In this document: in pieces, positions 34,246-45,974 of the stretch | Layout of the letters: each line of letters starts with the position of its first letter | Position numbering within the stretch: position 1 is the first letter of the stretch | NCBI GenBank assembly: GCA_007922195.1 | Contig: ML681981.1 | Span: forward strand, 15,199,940-15,263,939 | From: Podocnemis expansa | Taxonomy: Eukaryota > Chordata > Testudines > Podocnemididae | Direction of reading: 5' to 3' | Length of the DNA: 64,000 nucleotides | Notes under the pieces: model-generated | Told to the model about the DNA's origin: nothing | Databases searched by the model: none | Seen by the model: only the letters and a program-made list of their open reading frames with translations | Program-made: the position numbers and the translations under genes

Positions 34246-34738
34246 AAAGAGGGCCATCCCTAGGAGGGTGCAGGACCCTGGGCAAATCGCCCTCTGCAGG
34301 CCCCCCTAGCACTGAGGGGTGGGGCCGGCTGGCCCAGGGGAGAGGCAGACCCCTATGCCAGCCATCCCATGGGCGAGCAGCCAAAAGGGGGGCCCAGTTC
34401 AGCGCTGCAGGTCCGCCCCCCTCCCCCGGCCATGCGCGCTGCTCTTGGCTTTATGCTGGAGCAGTGGAGAGGGGTGGGAGGCAGCGCAGCCAGGGTGGGG
34501 GGCAGCGAAACTGGCTCCGTGCTGCTTCCCGCCCCCTCCCCGCTGCTCCAGCAGAGAGCCGAGAGCAGTGCAGGTGGCCAGGGGGTGGATGGACCAGCAG
34601 TGCTGAACCAGGCCGCATTTTTGGCTGGCTTGCCCTGTCCCCTGTATGGGGGAGCAGCGGTGCAGCCCCATGGGGCCTCCCAAAGCACGGGGTCCTGGGT
34701 GGTTGCCCTGGTCACTCTAGCCTAAGGACAGCCCTGAC
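34246..34738. mobile_element. GC-rich MITE next to the CR1
   Basis: The ends AGGGCCATCCCTAGG and, inverted, AGGGCTGTCCTTAGG match at 12 of 15 positions. The 490-bp interior is GC-rich with overlapping long frames on both strands, a composition effect. No clear flanking duplication. Confidence 0.6.
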
Positions 34739-34771
34739 CTTAAATATATTTGCCCTCACAAAATTTCTGAG

Positions 34772-35135
34772 AAGACATATAGGCTATATCTACATTAGAA
34801 AGCTTAGTTCAGACTTGCTTAATCCGAACTAAACAGTGCCCAGTTAGTTTGAACTAAACACAGCTTTTTAGTTAGACTTAACTTTTTAGTTTGAACTAGC
34901 CATGCTTTTTTTAGTTCATACAAACTTGCTAGTTCAAACTAGAAAACATGGTTAGTTCTAACTAACCACTTAGTTCGAACTTATTCAGTTTGAACAAGCA
35001 CAGCTACATCGTGCTAGTTCAAACTAAAAAATTTTTTAATTCGAACTAGGCAAAGCCTAGTGTAGACAGGGAGCAAATTAGTCTAGATTAAGCCTCCTTA
35101 ATCTGGACTAATTTGCTAGTGTAGAAATAGCCATA
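34772..35135. mobile_element. Iterated-palindrome MITE, copy 1
   Basis: Ends are 'gctatatctacattag' and 'ctagtgtagaaatagc', flanked by CATATAG on both sides (about 34776-34782 and 35133-35139). The interior contains many copies of half- and full-site variants of TTAGTTCGAACTAA, in both orientations. Non-coding. Other copies are at 49289-49700 and 53833-54168. Confidence 0.75.
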
Positions 35136-35324
35136 TAGATACTTTTATTGTAGACATCTAATTTGTACTGAAGTACTACAGATTAACAATACACACCTTT
35201 CTGTATTGCCTACAACACACACTGAGCCAGTGCACCACTGTGATGCTATTTTGCTGGCTCCTCAGCTTCTCTCACCAGGTAACTCATTCTCTTAAACATA
35301 ACATAACTTGCCCTCATCCTCATC

Positions 35325-35550
35325 GATTTGCTGTTTCCCAGTATTTTAATCTGAAAGACTGCTTTGATTTGCTGTTACAGTGTGACCTGATCCCATGACT
35401 TACGCTTCTCTGCATTTATTTTCCTCCCCTTGTGTAAATTCCCCCATCTTCAAAGCATCTGACAAAGTGGGATTTTCTCCCACAAAAGATCATGTAATAA
35501 ATAACTGTTAGTCTTTAAGTGCCACAGGACTCCTTGTTTAATTTCACTAT
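35325..35550 (+). mobile_element. Penelope-like terminal arm
   Basis: Complete single arm: 'gctttgatttgctgttacag', 'cttcaaagcatctgacaaag', 'ctgttagtctttaagtgcca' and 'caggactccttgttta'. Confidence 0.85.
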
Positions 35551-36799
35551 GGTTGCTGCAGTAGCTACGTTGTCCAAATGATGCATGATGAAATTAGATT
35601 ACAAGGGCTCTGATTTATGAGAAAACATGGCATCTTTTTCACTGATCTTTAAAAACTTGCCTTAAGAGTTGGGCATTGCAGTGGCAGATCTAGCAGAAGG
35701 TTGAGTTGTAAAATGCAAGGAGTTGTAGGGGTCATTTATAGGTATGCAGTCTTTATGCACCAAAAAATTCCAGCATTGGCCAGGGAAATCTCCAATCTTT
35801 GTTCATAGATGAGATCATCACATGCTCAGTCCTGGAAATTACACATACTTATTGAGGGAAATACCAGCACTTCCCAGTTGGTACATTCCAGGCCACCAAA
35901 TAAAGTCATGATGGAGAACTGAGACATCTTAGCTTACTTTCACACCCTCCACGCGTCTCTTCCCCTCATCATCAAAGCACTTTTAAGTTTAGAAAATAAG
36001 GAAAGAAAATACGGTTTCATTTAAAGCTAAGCTAGTTTGTTTCTAAGTTGGCATCAAAGTGACAACTATCGTCACATGTCAGCAGCATATTTTACCAAAT
36101 ATTTACAAGACTCATAAAAAGTTTAGTAATTCTGTAAGTAATTCTAATAATAATAAATCTGATAATTTGGTAAGTAATTTTGAAGCAGCTTATGCCCTCT
36201 ATCAGTTAAATTTTGAATTTTAAATATCAAGTTTTGGAACTTCTCCATCCAAGTTGAATGAAATTGGCATTTACATACATGTATTGTTTTTAGTATAGAA
36301 AGAACTTAACATTGGTCTTAAAAGTACCAGGAAATAGGCATCTCATAAGCCCTTAAAACATCCAGCCATCTTTAAAAAAAACTCAAATTTCAAGTGAGGA
36401 AGTTACACCAATTCACCACCATTAAACACAGCAAAAGTTGGAGAGGAAAATGGTTTGTATATAAATGTTAGCATGATGTGCTGTACACTTACCCTGGACA
36501 TTGCTAGAGAAATTACTCTACTGTTTAGCAATAGTTTTTTTTTTCACAACTCAGTGTACACATGCATTCAGCTAGTCATTCACCCAGCCTCATGCCTTAG
36601 GATATTCTCTTATGAAATATACCAAGAATGGGAGGAGCAAGCATTTCTTCTAGCAGCGTAGAGCTTTATTTAAAAGTTTGCACAATAAAATGTCTGCGGT
36701 TTATAAATGGGTGCCCACTTGTGTACCACCTGCACCAGTCACTTTTCTGTAGAGGTCTGTTTGGGGCTAATTTTAGGGGCTTAACTGAAGTCTGACTAG
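35551..36799. other. RNLS intron 4, no gene recognised
   Basis: AT-rich with no recognised exon or transposon. Confidence 0.45.
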
Positions 36800-37165
36800 A
36801 CACAGCTGACCTGAACCCAAGTCCTTTTCAGACCTGATCCAGACCCAACACTTCCCCTTGAACCCATATCTGTGCCTTGGCACTAGGCCTGCTGGGGTTT
36901 CAAAGGCCTGTGATCCCTCTCTGGCCACTTTCTGTCCGTGGGCTCTGTGTGATGGCAGCTCCGTGCACTGCTCCTGGCAGCCACTTCTGCTTCACTGTGC
37001 TGTGGAGAGAGAAGTGCTGTGAGTCATCAGCATACTCACACCATAGCATATGCAGAGTGCAGCAAGGTGGCAGCCACCAGCAGGAGAGGGGCATGGAGCT
37101 TCTGCCACTGACACCCAACACTTGGAGTCAGGTCTGGTTGCACTCAGCTCAGGTTTCAAGGTTTG
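36800..37165. repeat. Possible palindromic MITE
   Basis: 'agctgacctgaacccaagtc' with 'agacctgatccagaccc' at the left is roughly mirrored by 'gagtcaggtctggttgcact' and 'cagctcaggtttcaag' at the right. The interior is GC-richer than its surroundings and non-coding. Boundaries are uncertain. Confidence 0.35.
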
Positions 37166-37414
37166 CCCTGTGTATGCATCTGCACGCATGTTCAGGTCTC
37201 CATTTGGTGTGTGCATGTTATGTGTAGGTGTCTGTATGGGCATGTGCAAAAAACTTACTTGCACATATGCATGCTTAAGAACAAAAGTAACATGGATTTT
37301 GGGCCTCACTTATGATCTGGTCAGTATATTTTTCTTTACTCAGATAAACTATTTTAAATAAGATATTTTAAAACTTATTTTCCACCTCAAATTACATCCG
37401 TTCTTGCTAAATGA

Positions 37415-37590
37415 TTGTTCATGGTTTCCATTAGGCAGAGTAGCACTGTACTCTTTCAGTAGTCTCATTGACTTCATTGGGACTATTTGTGAAGTAAACT
37501 GCCACCTGCCATGGGGAAAGGCACCCAGATGTGGCCTGGAGTGAGATACTATTCTGCATGAATGAATGTAGCAAAATCTGGCCCTAACTA
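37415..37590. repeat. Short palindromic amniote repeat
   Basis: A central 'ctcattgacttcattgggac' is flanked by 'ggcagagtagcactgtactc' and 'caaaatctggccctaa'. Same broad class as 11230 and 20955. Confidence 0.5.
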
Positions 37591-37941
37591 AAATGTGGGG
37601 TTTTCTACTCAACCTTAGATTTAGCTTTGATCTTTCATAATTTTTCTAATTTCATATAGTCTCCTGGTCTCACCGTATCCAAGCAATTCATGTACTCCAG
37701 CCCATATTTCTATAATTATTTTTAAATTCTGTTTTGATTCTAGAGATCCACAACTCTGACCACTGGGCCTTCTCCAAAATTTATGTGAATGAAATAGATG
37801 CCCTCCCCCCCACACACAAAAAGGGGGGGGAGGCAAATTGTATACTTTCATGCTTGAAATGTTGTATTAAAGTCTCTTCTGAGATCAATACTTACATTTT
37901 GCTAACAGTGATCACGCTGACTACTGTGCAAATTACACAGT

Positions 37942-38221
37942 CATGGGGTGTCAAACGTGGCCCACTGGCCAAATACAGCCTGCAAACTTCTTCCATCCGG
38001 CCCCTGACTGCACTCAGAGGGACAACACTGTCTCCCTAACAGAGAGAGAGACAGAGGTCTTGCACACCCATCACTCCATGATTGTCAGGTCTCGCAACAT
38101 CACAAAGCACTGGATCTGTGAGACTATGCTCCAGTATTTTTGTTTTATGGTGTGTATGGCCCCCATGAAGTACATTTAAAACAAATCTGACCCTCCATAG
38201 CAAATGAGTTTGACACCTCTG
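37942..38221. mobile_element. hAT-Charlie-like MITE
   Basis: The ends CATGGGGTGTCAAACGTGG and TGAGTTTGACACCTCTG form the classic inverted GGGTGTCAAAC terminus of hAT-Charlie elements. The 280-bp interior is non-coding. I could not find a convincing 8-bp duplication. Confidence 0.8.
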
Positions 38222-39639
38222 CACTATCAGTTATGTAGCTATCAGAAGGGAATGTATATGCCTAGTGTGTCTTAGAAAATTCTTTATTTTCATAGTATTA
38301 CAGAAAGCTATGCATCATGACAATTCCAACATGTCTGACCATGAACAAGTCAATTACCATCTCTGCATTTACTCTTTTGATTGATTCCTATTGAAATCAG
38401 TCACAAAAGTCACATTGGGAAGAATGATAGGAAAAAAATTCCATTGAGAGACTAATGTGTAAATACATACTCAACTTTTAAACATATTTACTTGATTCTT
38501 TATTTTTAAAAATATTTACTTGATTGTTTAGTTTTTTTGTTTCTCACAGCAGGTCATCATTACATTACTTGCATGATTTTTTTCCATAAATATGGTTAGT
38601 CAATATCATGGACCAACTTCTCCATGACTCCCCTCTGTGATCAGTGGAATTTTGACCTTGTACCTGAAAGCAGAATTTGTCCCTTTCTGTATGATACAGA
38701 CTTTCAGCCACATGTAATCAGTATTTTGTAGAATTTTTAAGTGAAAACAAAAGCCTTTGTTTTGCTTAGTCAGATCCTTGAAGAATAGATAGCTATGGCA
38801 AGGTTTGGATTTTGTTTCCAACTCCTATTTAGTCTTAGAATTGAATTTCTTCTTTGCATTTGCTTCTCTGTTAAAAAATATGTAGCTGTATGATTTAGCA
38901 TGCATACACTTGCACATTATCTGTGAGCCCTATTATCTCAGTTCTCCCTTTTCTATTACAGTAATACTGTTAACTGCCTGCAGCTTGCAGGATCTCGCTA
39001 TATTTCTTACAAATATTCTGAGAAAAGGAACAAAAATCAAAATGTTTTCATGTTAGTTTTCATAGGTTCAAAGTATAACGTGTTCAACTATGTTAATTTA
39101 TGACTAGGTTTGAGGTGCCTAAATACAAAATAGGTATTCATTCATTCATATTAAAGTGCTGGCAACATCTTTGCAAGACATACTGTTTTGCTGCTGATAT
39201 CCATGATAGAATATTATTCCAGAAGAAACCACATTCTTTATGTCTTTGCATTTTTAAACAAGTGCTAGGAGAAGAGCTTCAGTTGAATAGCTGTAACATG
39301 GGGGGGGGGTGAAGAAGCATATTGTGAAATAAAAACCCAAATGATGTCTTGCCTGAATATAATACAGTTTGAGTAATATTGATCAAATCTGCAAATGAGT
39401 CACATACTCTTATTCACACAGGGAATCTTTAATGTTTTATTCATTACTGTTTTGAACCATTTGACTTTTTTGTTACAATTATGATTATTAGTGGCTACTA
39501 TATGGCATAAAGTGGCTAGATCTATGACCAATTTAATATTGTTTGAAGTGTTACGTCATCAGTTCATTGTAAAGATTTTCTTTTTAATCAGACTTATTTG
39601 CTTTGGAATAGTAACACAAAATTCTATGTTTCTGCTCTT
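38222..39639. other. RNLS intron 4, no gene recognised
   Basis: AT-rich with no recognised feature. Confidence 0.45.
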
Positions 39640-39992
39640 CTAAACACTGAAAATTAAAAGAAAAAAGGGCGAATCCATGGCAGTTCCATTTTAACTGTAA
39701 ATTTAAACTTTCATTTGCACCTTGTCAAGGATGTATGTTTTGAAAAACCATGATCATCTACTTGTCTCTGCGCTCACAGGTAAGGCCCTGCTTTTATAGA
39801 CCTGCAGCCTTTTCAGTTAGTTTTATATCCGGAGTTTCATCTGCTGCATAGTTCTTATTTCTTCCGTTCATTCTTGAGGTCAGAGATTTTGTGCAGCATT
39901 TCCTCTTTTTCTGCAGACAGTTCCAACAGAGTAGTAAGGCTTGCATGCATGTGAGAGAGGATTTTGAGCTTCTGCTTTCAGTTTACCACTTC
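39640..39992 (-). pseudogene. Exon-like coiled-coil sequence, antisense copy
   Basis: On the - strand this reads 'KLKILSHMHASLTTLLELSA', then 'EKEEMLHKISDLKNERKK', then a stop. It is followed by about 90 bp absent from the partner copy, and then shared non-coding sequence ('gcaccttgtcaaggat'). The Leu/Lys/Glu pattern is that of a coiled coil. The frame is closed upstream by TGA about ten codons before 'KLKIL'. I do not recognise the parent protein. The partner copy lies inverted at 40200-40425. Confidence 0.45.
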
Positions 39993-40199
39993 CATACCCT
40001 CTATAGCATGTACTTTACTGAACAAACAAACCACAAAACTGTGGAATAACTTCTTTATCTGAAATTTGGGTAAACGTCATTGGTTTTGGCCAAAACAATT
40101 TAAAAAGAAAAAGAAATTGTGCTGCATCATTGGTTAGAGGGGCTGTAAAGATCACATTGGTAAGAATGGTGATTGCTGGAATAAGCATGAGTTATGGTT

Positions 40200-40425
40200 T
40201 GAGGTGACTGAATATTAGGTTCAGATAAAGAATGACAAGATTCAGGAACTGTCTGCAGAAAAAGAGGAAACACAGCACAGAATCTCTGACCTCAGGAATG
40301 AACGGAAGAAACGAGAAGGGGGCAGAATACTAGTCTTGGTTTTTCAAAAAAACGGGTCCTTGAAAAGGTGCAAATGGAAGTTGAAATTTATGCTTAAAAT
40401 AGAACTGCCACCAATCCAGCAGCTA
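40200..40425 (+). pseudogene. Exon-like coiled-coil sequence, sense copy
   Basis: After an acceptor-like 'gaatattag' the + strand reads 'VQIKNDKIQELSAEKEETQH', then 'RISDLRNERKKREGGRILVL'. It matches the antisense copy over 'ELSAEKEE..H.ISDL.NERKK' and continues in shared sequence to 'ttgaaaaggtgcaaatggaa' and 'atagaactgcca'. The two copies differ at several codons, so the duplication is not recent or each has drifted. Parent gene unknown. Confidence 0.45.
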
Positions 40426-40464
40426 TTTGCGTAGATTATGCTGAGCTCCATAATGCTAGGGATC

Positions 40465-40545
40465 AAGGGTGAAATCCTCACCCATTTGAAGTGAAAGCAG
40501 ATCTCCTATTTTCTGTACTGGGGCTGAAATTTCACCCAAATAGTG
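40465..40545. repeat. Short palindromic repeat
   Basis: 'aagggtgaaatcctcaccca' and 'ggggctgaaatttcaccc' form decayed arms around 80 bp. Same type as 58842-58928. Confidence 0.45.
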
Positions 40546-41308
40546 AACTTTGGAAGTATCAAGAGCCACCAGAAACCATGAAGAACACAGTTGCCTGTTC
40601 TTTTTCCAGGACAAGTTGATAAGGAGCCTAAAGTAAAGACACGAACCTTCTAAGTATGGAGATAATTCTATTTATTCCTACTTGGGAATATGAAGGCTAT
40701 AAGTAAATCTTTTATAGAAAGGGGGGGGGGGGATGGTTTCCTTGTGAGCAAGGGGCAAAAAAGTTCATGAATTAGAGTTTTAGAGGCTGCTTTGGGTTTT
40801 GTTTATGCACTGAGTGAACAAATGTGGCTGAGATTTTCAAAGCAATCTAGGGAATTTAGACGGCTTGTTCATTAAGGAAGTTTGTTTCAAAACTCCCTAG
40901 GTAGTTTTGAGAATCTGTCACATTTTGTAGATAGAACAAACAAAATTAAAAATCGAGACTGGATGTGATACCTCATTTCCCAAGAATGGAGTAGTGATCT
41001 ATGATGTGCACTCGAATCAGTCTGCTTAATTAGAAACATTAAAAAATGCATTCCTGCCCTTCGGAAAGATGGGTTGCTGTGCACAAATGAAACCCTTATT
41101 ATCCTAGCTAATGTTTATGCTCTGCACTTCACCAAAGAAGGTAGGACAAAACACTCTGATATAATGCGGACAATTAGAACTTTCATTCAGGATAAAAAAT
41201 GGGTTGGATTTTTAATCACTTTTAGCAGAATAAAAGCTTGCATCCCCCTTGACACAAGTAAACAAGAGCCCTAAACCATAACTATTTTAGAGGTCAATTG
41301 GGCTGACA
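40546..41308. other. RNLS intron 4, no gene recognised
   Basis: A G-run of 12 occurs at about 40721-40732. Otherwise AT-rich sequence without a recognised feature. Confidence 0.45.
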
Positions 41309-41830
41309 CAGGGGTCAGCAACCTTTGCTGACCTCTGTGCCTGTCCTTCCTTTTCAACCCTCAGCTGGTGCTAGCAGTGGCCCCTGCTGCTGAAAAAATG
41401 TGGCGGCTGCCTGAAAATTCAGCAGTGGTCATGGCTGGAGTGGGAGCACTTCCCAGGCACACCACAGAAAGAAGTCATCATCTTGGCAGTGTGCCTGGGG
41501 AGAGGGGTCCACAGGCATGCCACAAAAAGAAGCGGCTCCTTTCAGGAGTTTCCAGGCATGTTGGAGAAAGAAGCTGCCTGGAGTGGCTCCTTTGGGGAGC
41601 ATCACACTACAGAAAGGAGCCACTCCGGGCAGCTTTTTTCTCTGTTGCTTGGAGGCACAGGCATGGAGGGGGGATTCCTGCTATCCCAGCTACACCCGAA
41701 GGAAGCTGTCCAGAGTGACTTTCGGTGGCAGAAGTGGCAATGTCTGTGGTACTGCAGAGGATGCCGTGTGCCGCTCTGAATGGGCTTGGGTGCCACTGTT
41801 GGCACACGTGCTGGGGGTTGCTTACCCCTG
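41309..41830. mobile_element. hAT-type MITE with internal tandem repeats
   Basis: The ends CAGGGGTCAGCAACC and GGTTGCTTACCCCTG are textbook hAT termini. Flanks GGCTGACA and ATCTGACG share CTGAC. The 522-bp interior contains degenerate tandem units around 'caggcatgccacaaaaagaa' and 'gcggctcctttcaggag', at about 41455-41640, which give long but meaningless open frames in several phases. Confidence 0.8.
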
Positions 41831-41979
41831 ATCTGACGTGGTTATACCTCCACTCCTGTGACAGGCATTTCAACTTCAGGGCTTATTACTACAGAATTAA
41901 ATGAAATGCCTAAACTGACTGCTAATTACAATCTAGTTCTTTCTGCACCTTAATAAGCATCATTGCCTTGTTGGATTGT

Positions 41980-42395
41980 ACTGATGGTCTCGTAAATTCT
42001 CTTTTAGGGCACCTTGCTAACATACTCAGGATGTAAGTGGTCACCACATTTGGAGTCAGGCAGTCATTTTCCCTCAGGTCAGACTGGTAGTGACAATGTG
42101 GCTTTTTACTTTCCTTTGTAGCACAGGGCACAGATCACTTGCTAGGACCGCCTGTATCTCTCTCACTAAATCAGTTCGTCATTGTTTCAGGGCTCTTGAG
42201 TGTTGGTGCACTTTGGTCCCTTCTGTTTTCAGGCTTCAGTGTTCTTAGTCTCCTGGGAGCTGTAACACTTAGGTCTAATTCTGGTTGTAGGGATGATATG
42301 GGGATAACTAGGTGTTGTTTAATGGCCTATATGATATGATATATAGGAGATCAGACTAGATACACTGGTGGTCTCATCTAGCATTAAACACACCG
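41980..42395 (+). mobile_element. CR1/L3 3' tail
   Basis: 'cagtcattttccctcaggtc', 'tttgtagcacagggcacaga', 'gatcacttgctaggac' and 'ggagatcagactagat' match, block for block, the tail at 48755-49280. Confidence 0.7.
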
Positions 42396-42505
42396 AGTCT
42401 GTGCTGGCCCAACACAGACTGACCTTAAAGTTTTGATAATCATGTTCTAGGAATGCCTTTCATTCACCTCCCACTACTGACTAACAGATACTTGTAGTTT
42501 TAAGT

Positions 42506-43165
42506 CCCGAAGGGGTAGCCATGTTAGTTTAGATCAGCAAAACAAACAAGGAGTCTTCTGGCACTTAAAGGCTGAAATATTTATTTAGTTGCATGAGCTT
42601 TCATGGGAGAAAAATCCCACATCATCAGATGCTTTGAAGATAGGAGAACTTATAGAATGGGAGGAAAATAAATGCAGGGATGTGTAAGTCATATGATCAG
42701 GTCACACTGTAACAGCAAATGTGTTACAGACTGACTTGATCCTATGCAGGAGCGATGCTGGCCCAGGAAAAGACCCAGGGCCTGCTGCCCCCCCCCCCAT
42801 CCCGATTCGGGGCCTGAGCCAGAACCAGTCCTGGGGCAGGCCCAGATCTGGCTCCTGGTGCCATCAGCTCAGCCCCAGATCCCTGGCCGGAGCTGGGGAA
42901 GATAGCCGCCACCATGGGCAGCCTGACCCTAGATCCCTGGCACTCAGGGCACTGGCCCTGGGACACGAGCCCCACCTCCCCTTGCCCAGCACCAGCAATG
43001 CCACTGATCCTGTGACTTATGTGCATTTATTTTCCTCCTATTCTGTACATTCCCCCATCTTCAAAGCGTCTAATGAAGTAGGATTTTCTCCCATGAAAGC
43101 TCATGTGATAAATAAATTTATTAGCCTTTAAGTGCCATAGAATTCCTTGTTGGTTTTGCACTGTT
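42506..43165. mobile_element. Penelope-like inverted arms, with a nested hAT MITE
   Basis: A (-) arm (42506-42719, 'ggggtagccatgttagttta' to 'cactgtaacagcaaat') abuts a (+) arm that starts 'gtgttacagactgacttgat' and ends 'aagtgccatagaattccttg'. The (+) arm is split by a 260-bp element at 42747-43006. As at 14262, the 3' termini face outward and no coding part remains. I see only a weak TTAAG flank for the whole unit. Confidence 0.8.
42747..43006. mobile_element. GC-rich hAT-like MITE nested in a PLE arm
   Basis: The ends CAGGAGCGATGCTGGCCC and, inverted, CAGTGGCATTGCTGGTGC match at most positions. Flanks are ATCCTATG (42739-42746) and ATCCTGTG (43007-43014), 7 of 8 identical. Removing the insert leaves the PLE consensus 'tgatcctatgacttat'. 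Non-coding, with a C-run at about 42790. Confidence 0.85.
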
Positions 43166-43904
43166 AAGAGGACCTTGACAGAGTTAACTATTTAACACTG
43201 TTCTGAGAAGATATAAACTCCTACTCAGTGAATGATGGAGGAAAAGCTATTTTAGCAACCTAGTTGAAATGAGCAAATGATAACTCAACTGTAAATTGAT
43301 TGTTAAGATCTCAATCAAAATATATCCACCAAAACTCAAGATGCTTACCAAAATGAGGGAATCTTTTGATATGTAGTCACAGTAAAATCTCAAATAAGCT
43401 TTTGTAATATTTTTATATATACAGGAAACTGTTATAAAGGTAAGAACATCCACTAGCTTTTTTCAGAAACAAGCTTTTTCTTGCCTAATCAAATATTCAC
43501 TTAGAGCCTCAGGTTCTTAGATTAGCAGAAGTGAATTCAAGAAATTCTGCATTGACCTGTATAAATAGTTGATCAAAATTCCTATAAACTATAACTCTTT
43601 AAAGAATACTTAGCAAATATCAAAGTGCTTACAGATGTGGATTTGCTAAATATTGATGGATTTCTTACAAAAGAGGAAACTGAACAACCAGTTGGAAAGT
43701 GTGATACCTAGGTCCTTACTTTTCCTAAAACTTACCATAGAGATATTTAACATTTGTAAAAATTCCATAGCAGAAGAAAAATATAATGATTTCAAGAACC
43801 TGGAATGGTTTATAAATCTTTGCTTCTTATGGGACAGTTTTGCTGATCAAATGACAGAAAAAACTTGTGACACATACCTTTGTCTTCACACTAAATGAAT
43901 TCCT
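43166..43904. other. RNLS intron 4, no gene recognised
   Basis: AT-rich, nothing recognised. Confidence 0.45.
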
Positions 43905-44190
43905 TTGAAAACTCCACCAATGATAGGACAAGAAGCAATGGACTTAAATTACAGCAAAGGGAGGTTCATGATGGACATTTAGAAAAAAATTCCTCACTGT
44001 TAGCATGATTAATCACTGGAATATGTTACCTAGGCAGGTTGTAGAATCTCTGTCACTGAAAGTTTTCAAGAGCTGGTTAGACAACCACCTGTCAGGGATG
44101 GTTTAAGGTGGTACTTGGTCCTGCTATGAGTGCAGGGGGCTGGACTCAGTGACCTCTTATGGTTCCTTCCACTTTCTATGATTAACTCAA
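43905..44190 (+). mobile_element. CR1 3' end, moderately diverged
   Basis: 'ggacaagaagcaatggactt', 'gacatttagaaaaaaattcc', 'ggctggactcagtgacctct' and 'ttctatgatt' follow the CR1 tail in order. Heavily 5'-truncated. Confidence 0.85.
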
Positions 44191-45974
44191 ACCAAACCAA
44201 CTTTATCCTACATGATAGCTCATTAGTAATTTGAAAACATTTTTAATTTAATATGCGGACCATTTCCTTACTGATAACCTGTGTGTATTTATGTGGAGTG
44301 GTCCATTTTACTGTTGATTATAGCCATCTTTGGGCCAGATAAACATTTTTATACCTCATGTCATGTGGTTTCACAAACAGTTCTAAGCTATCTTTTTACT
44401 TTTTCATCTCCTGGGGAATTCAAGAGCAGTGCTCTTTTCCCAGTTATGATCTGACAAAGTAAATTCTTGGCAGAAGCAGTTAGGACTAAGCCAATGTTTC
44501 AAAGCCGCCAAGTAGGCCAAAATGGCACTTTGTGCTCTATCATTCCTCTTAAACAGGCACTCTTCAAACATTTAACTGTAATTGAGAACTTTGGCCAGTT
44601 AGCTATAAATTAAATCTTCACATAATGATACAGTTTGCCTTTACAAATGTGTGTATGTGAAGGTATCACCGACTTCATGACATAATTAGGGCTGCACATC
44701 TCCATTACATCAACAACACTCAAGAGAAAAGAAAAAGAAGACCTAGACAGAAAAGTAAACTTTCTCATAACACTGTGAGGTAAAAGAGTTCTGTTACAGA
44801 TTAACACATTTACATGTTTGTTAGACCAATTCTTGAGGTTCCCATATTATCTAAAAGCTTTGTTCCCTTGCCACAGTTCAGTTGGCAAAAGTTAAAGAAT
44901 GACAGTTCCCTTTATGTCTGTGTGGGAACAGAGAAGCCCATGAGGCTTTTGAATTTAAAATGCTATTTTTGGGCATCATAAATAGTATATCTTGTGCATA
45001 AACATTTTGTATAATAATCTATTTTTGTGAAAATTGCATTGGAAATGAAAACAGCAGAAGAGCTCAAGCAAGCCTTAAACAGAACTGGTACAGCAAATAC
45101 TATAGATATTCAAGGATTTTGCTGAATTTTGTTGCAAATAGTGCAGCAAGTAAGAGTTCTTTTAAGTAATGGTTTGCTCTCTCCAGATTATGTTTAGTCT
45201 GTTTATAATAAAATAGAGTTCTGTGTACAGGTTACAGGTTTATGCACAATGAACTCAGAATGGTTTTCCAGATGTTCATGTTTAACTAGCAATCATATTC
45301 CTGAAAGGAGTAATACTTTCAGAGGTTCTCTCTCTGATTAATGGGTTTCACTGTTCTCAGCTTGGTGATTTTATAGTCTATCAGGGAAATTAACCATGTA
45401 GCCCCCAGCTCAGCTCCTTGCAGCTTTACTGTAGTACAGAAGTGATATATTGGTAGAGAAGATACAGTTGTCATCATTGTTTGAAATGAGATCCAGGCAC
45501 CATTTGGTTTAACGATGGATGTAACATTCATATTGACCATTGGGAAAAGGTGGGAGAAGTGGGTAGGATTATGCACAACGGACATAATTTATATTGTGTG
45601 TTTTGTTGCATTTCATTAAGTACCAGCAGATGTAGTGCTGGGCTTAAAGCTTTTCACTGTAGAGCTATAAGCTACATGGATTTTGGATCCTTTCTCATAT
45701 TTGAAATCTAGCCTAATGTGACTATGACTTGGAGACTTTCTATTTTTAACTTAGAAGTACTCTAATACAAAATAAGTGATTGACAATGCCAATGACTTTT
45801 GTGGGCAGCAAAGTAATAATTTTAAGTCGTATCAACTTCACAACAACACAGACACATTTTTTGTAATAAGAAAAGCCTAGCAGTGCTTGAAGTGCAAGGA
45901 AATTGAGTGAAGCAACTCTGGAGACCAGTAGCCCTTAATTGAAAAAAGGACTAAAAAAACCCCCAAAAACACAG
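44191..45974. other. RNLS intron 4, no gene recognised
   Basis: AT-rich with no recognised exon or transposon. Confidence 0.45.

Noticed and set aside
34319..34832. Several overlapping frames of about 70-120 codons on both strands
   Set aside because: They fall inside a GC-rich MITE with terminal repeats, with proline- and alanine-rich low-complexity translations and no family resemblance.
41368..41831. Overlapping plus- and minus-strand frames
   Set aside because: They are produced by tandem units inside a hAT MITE, appear in several phases at once, and show no domain.
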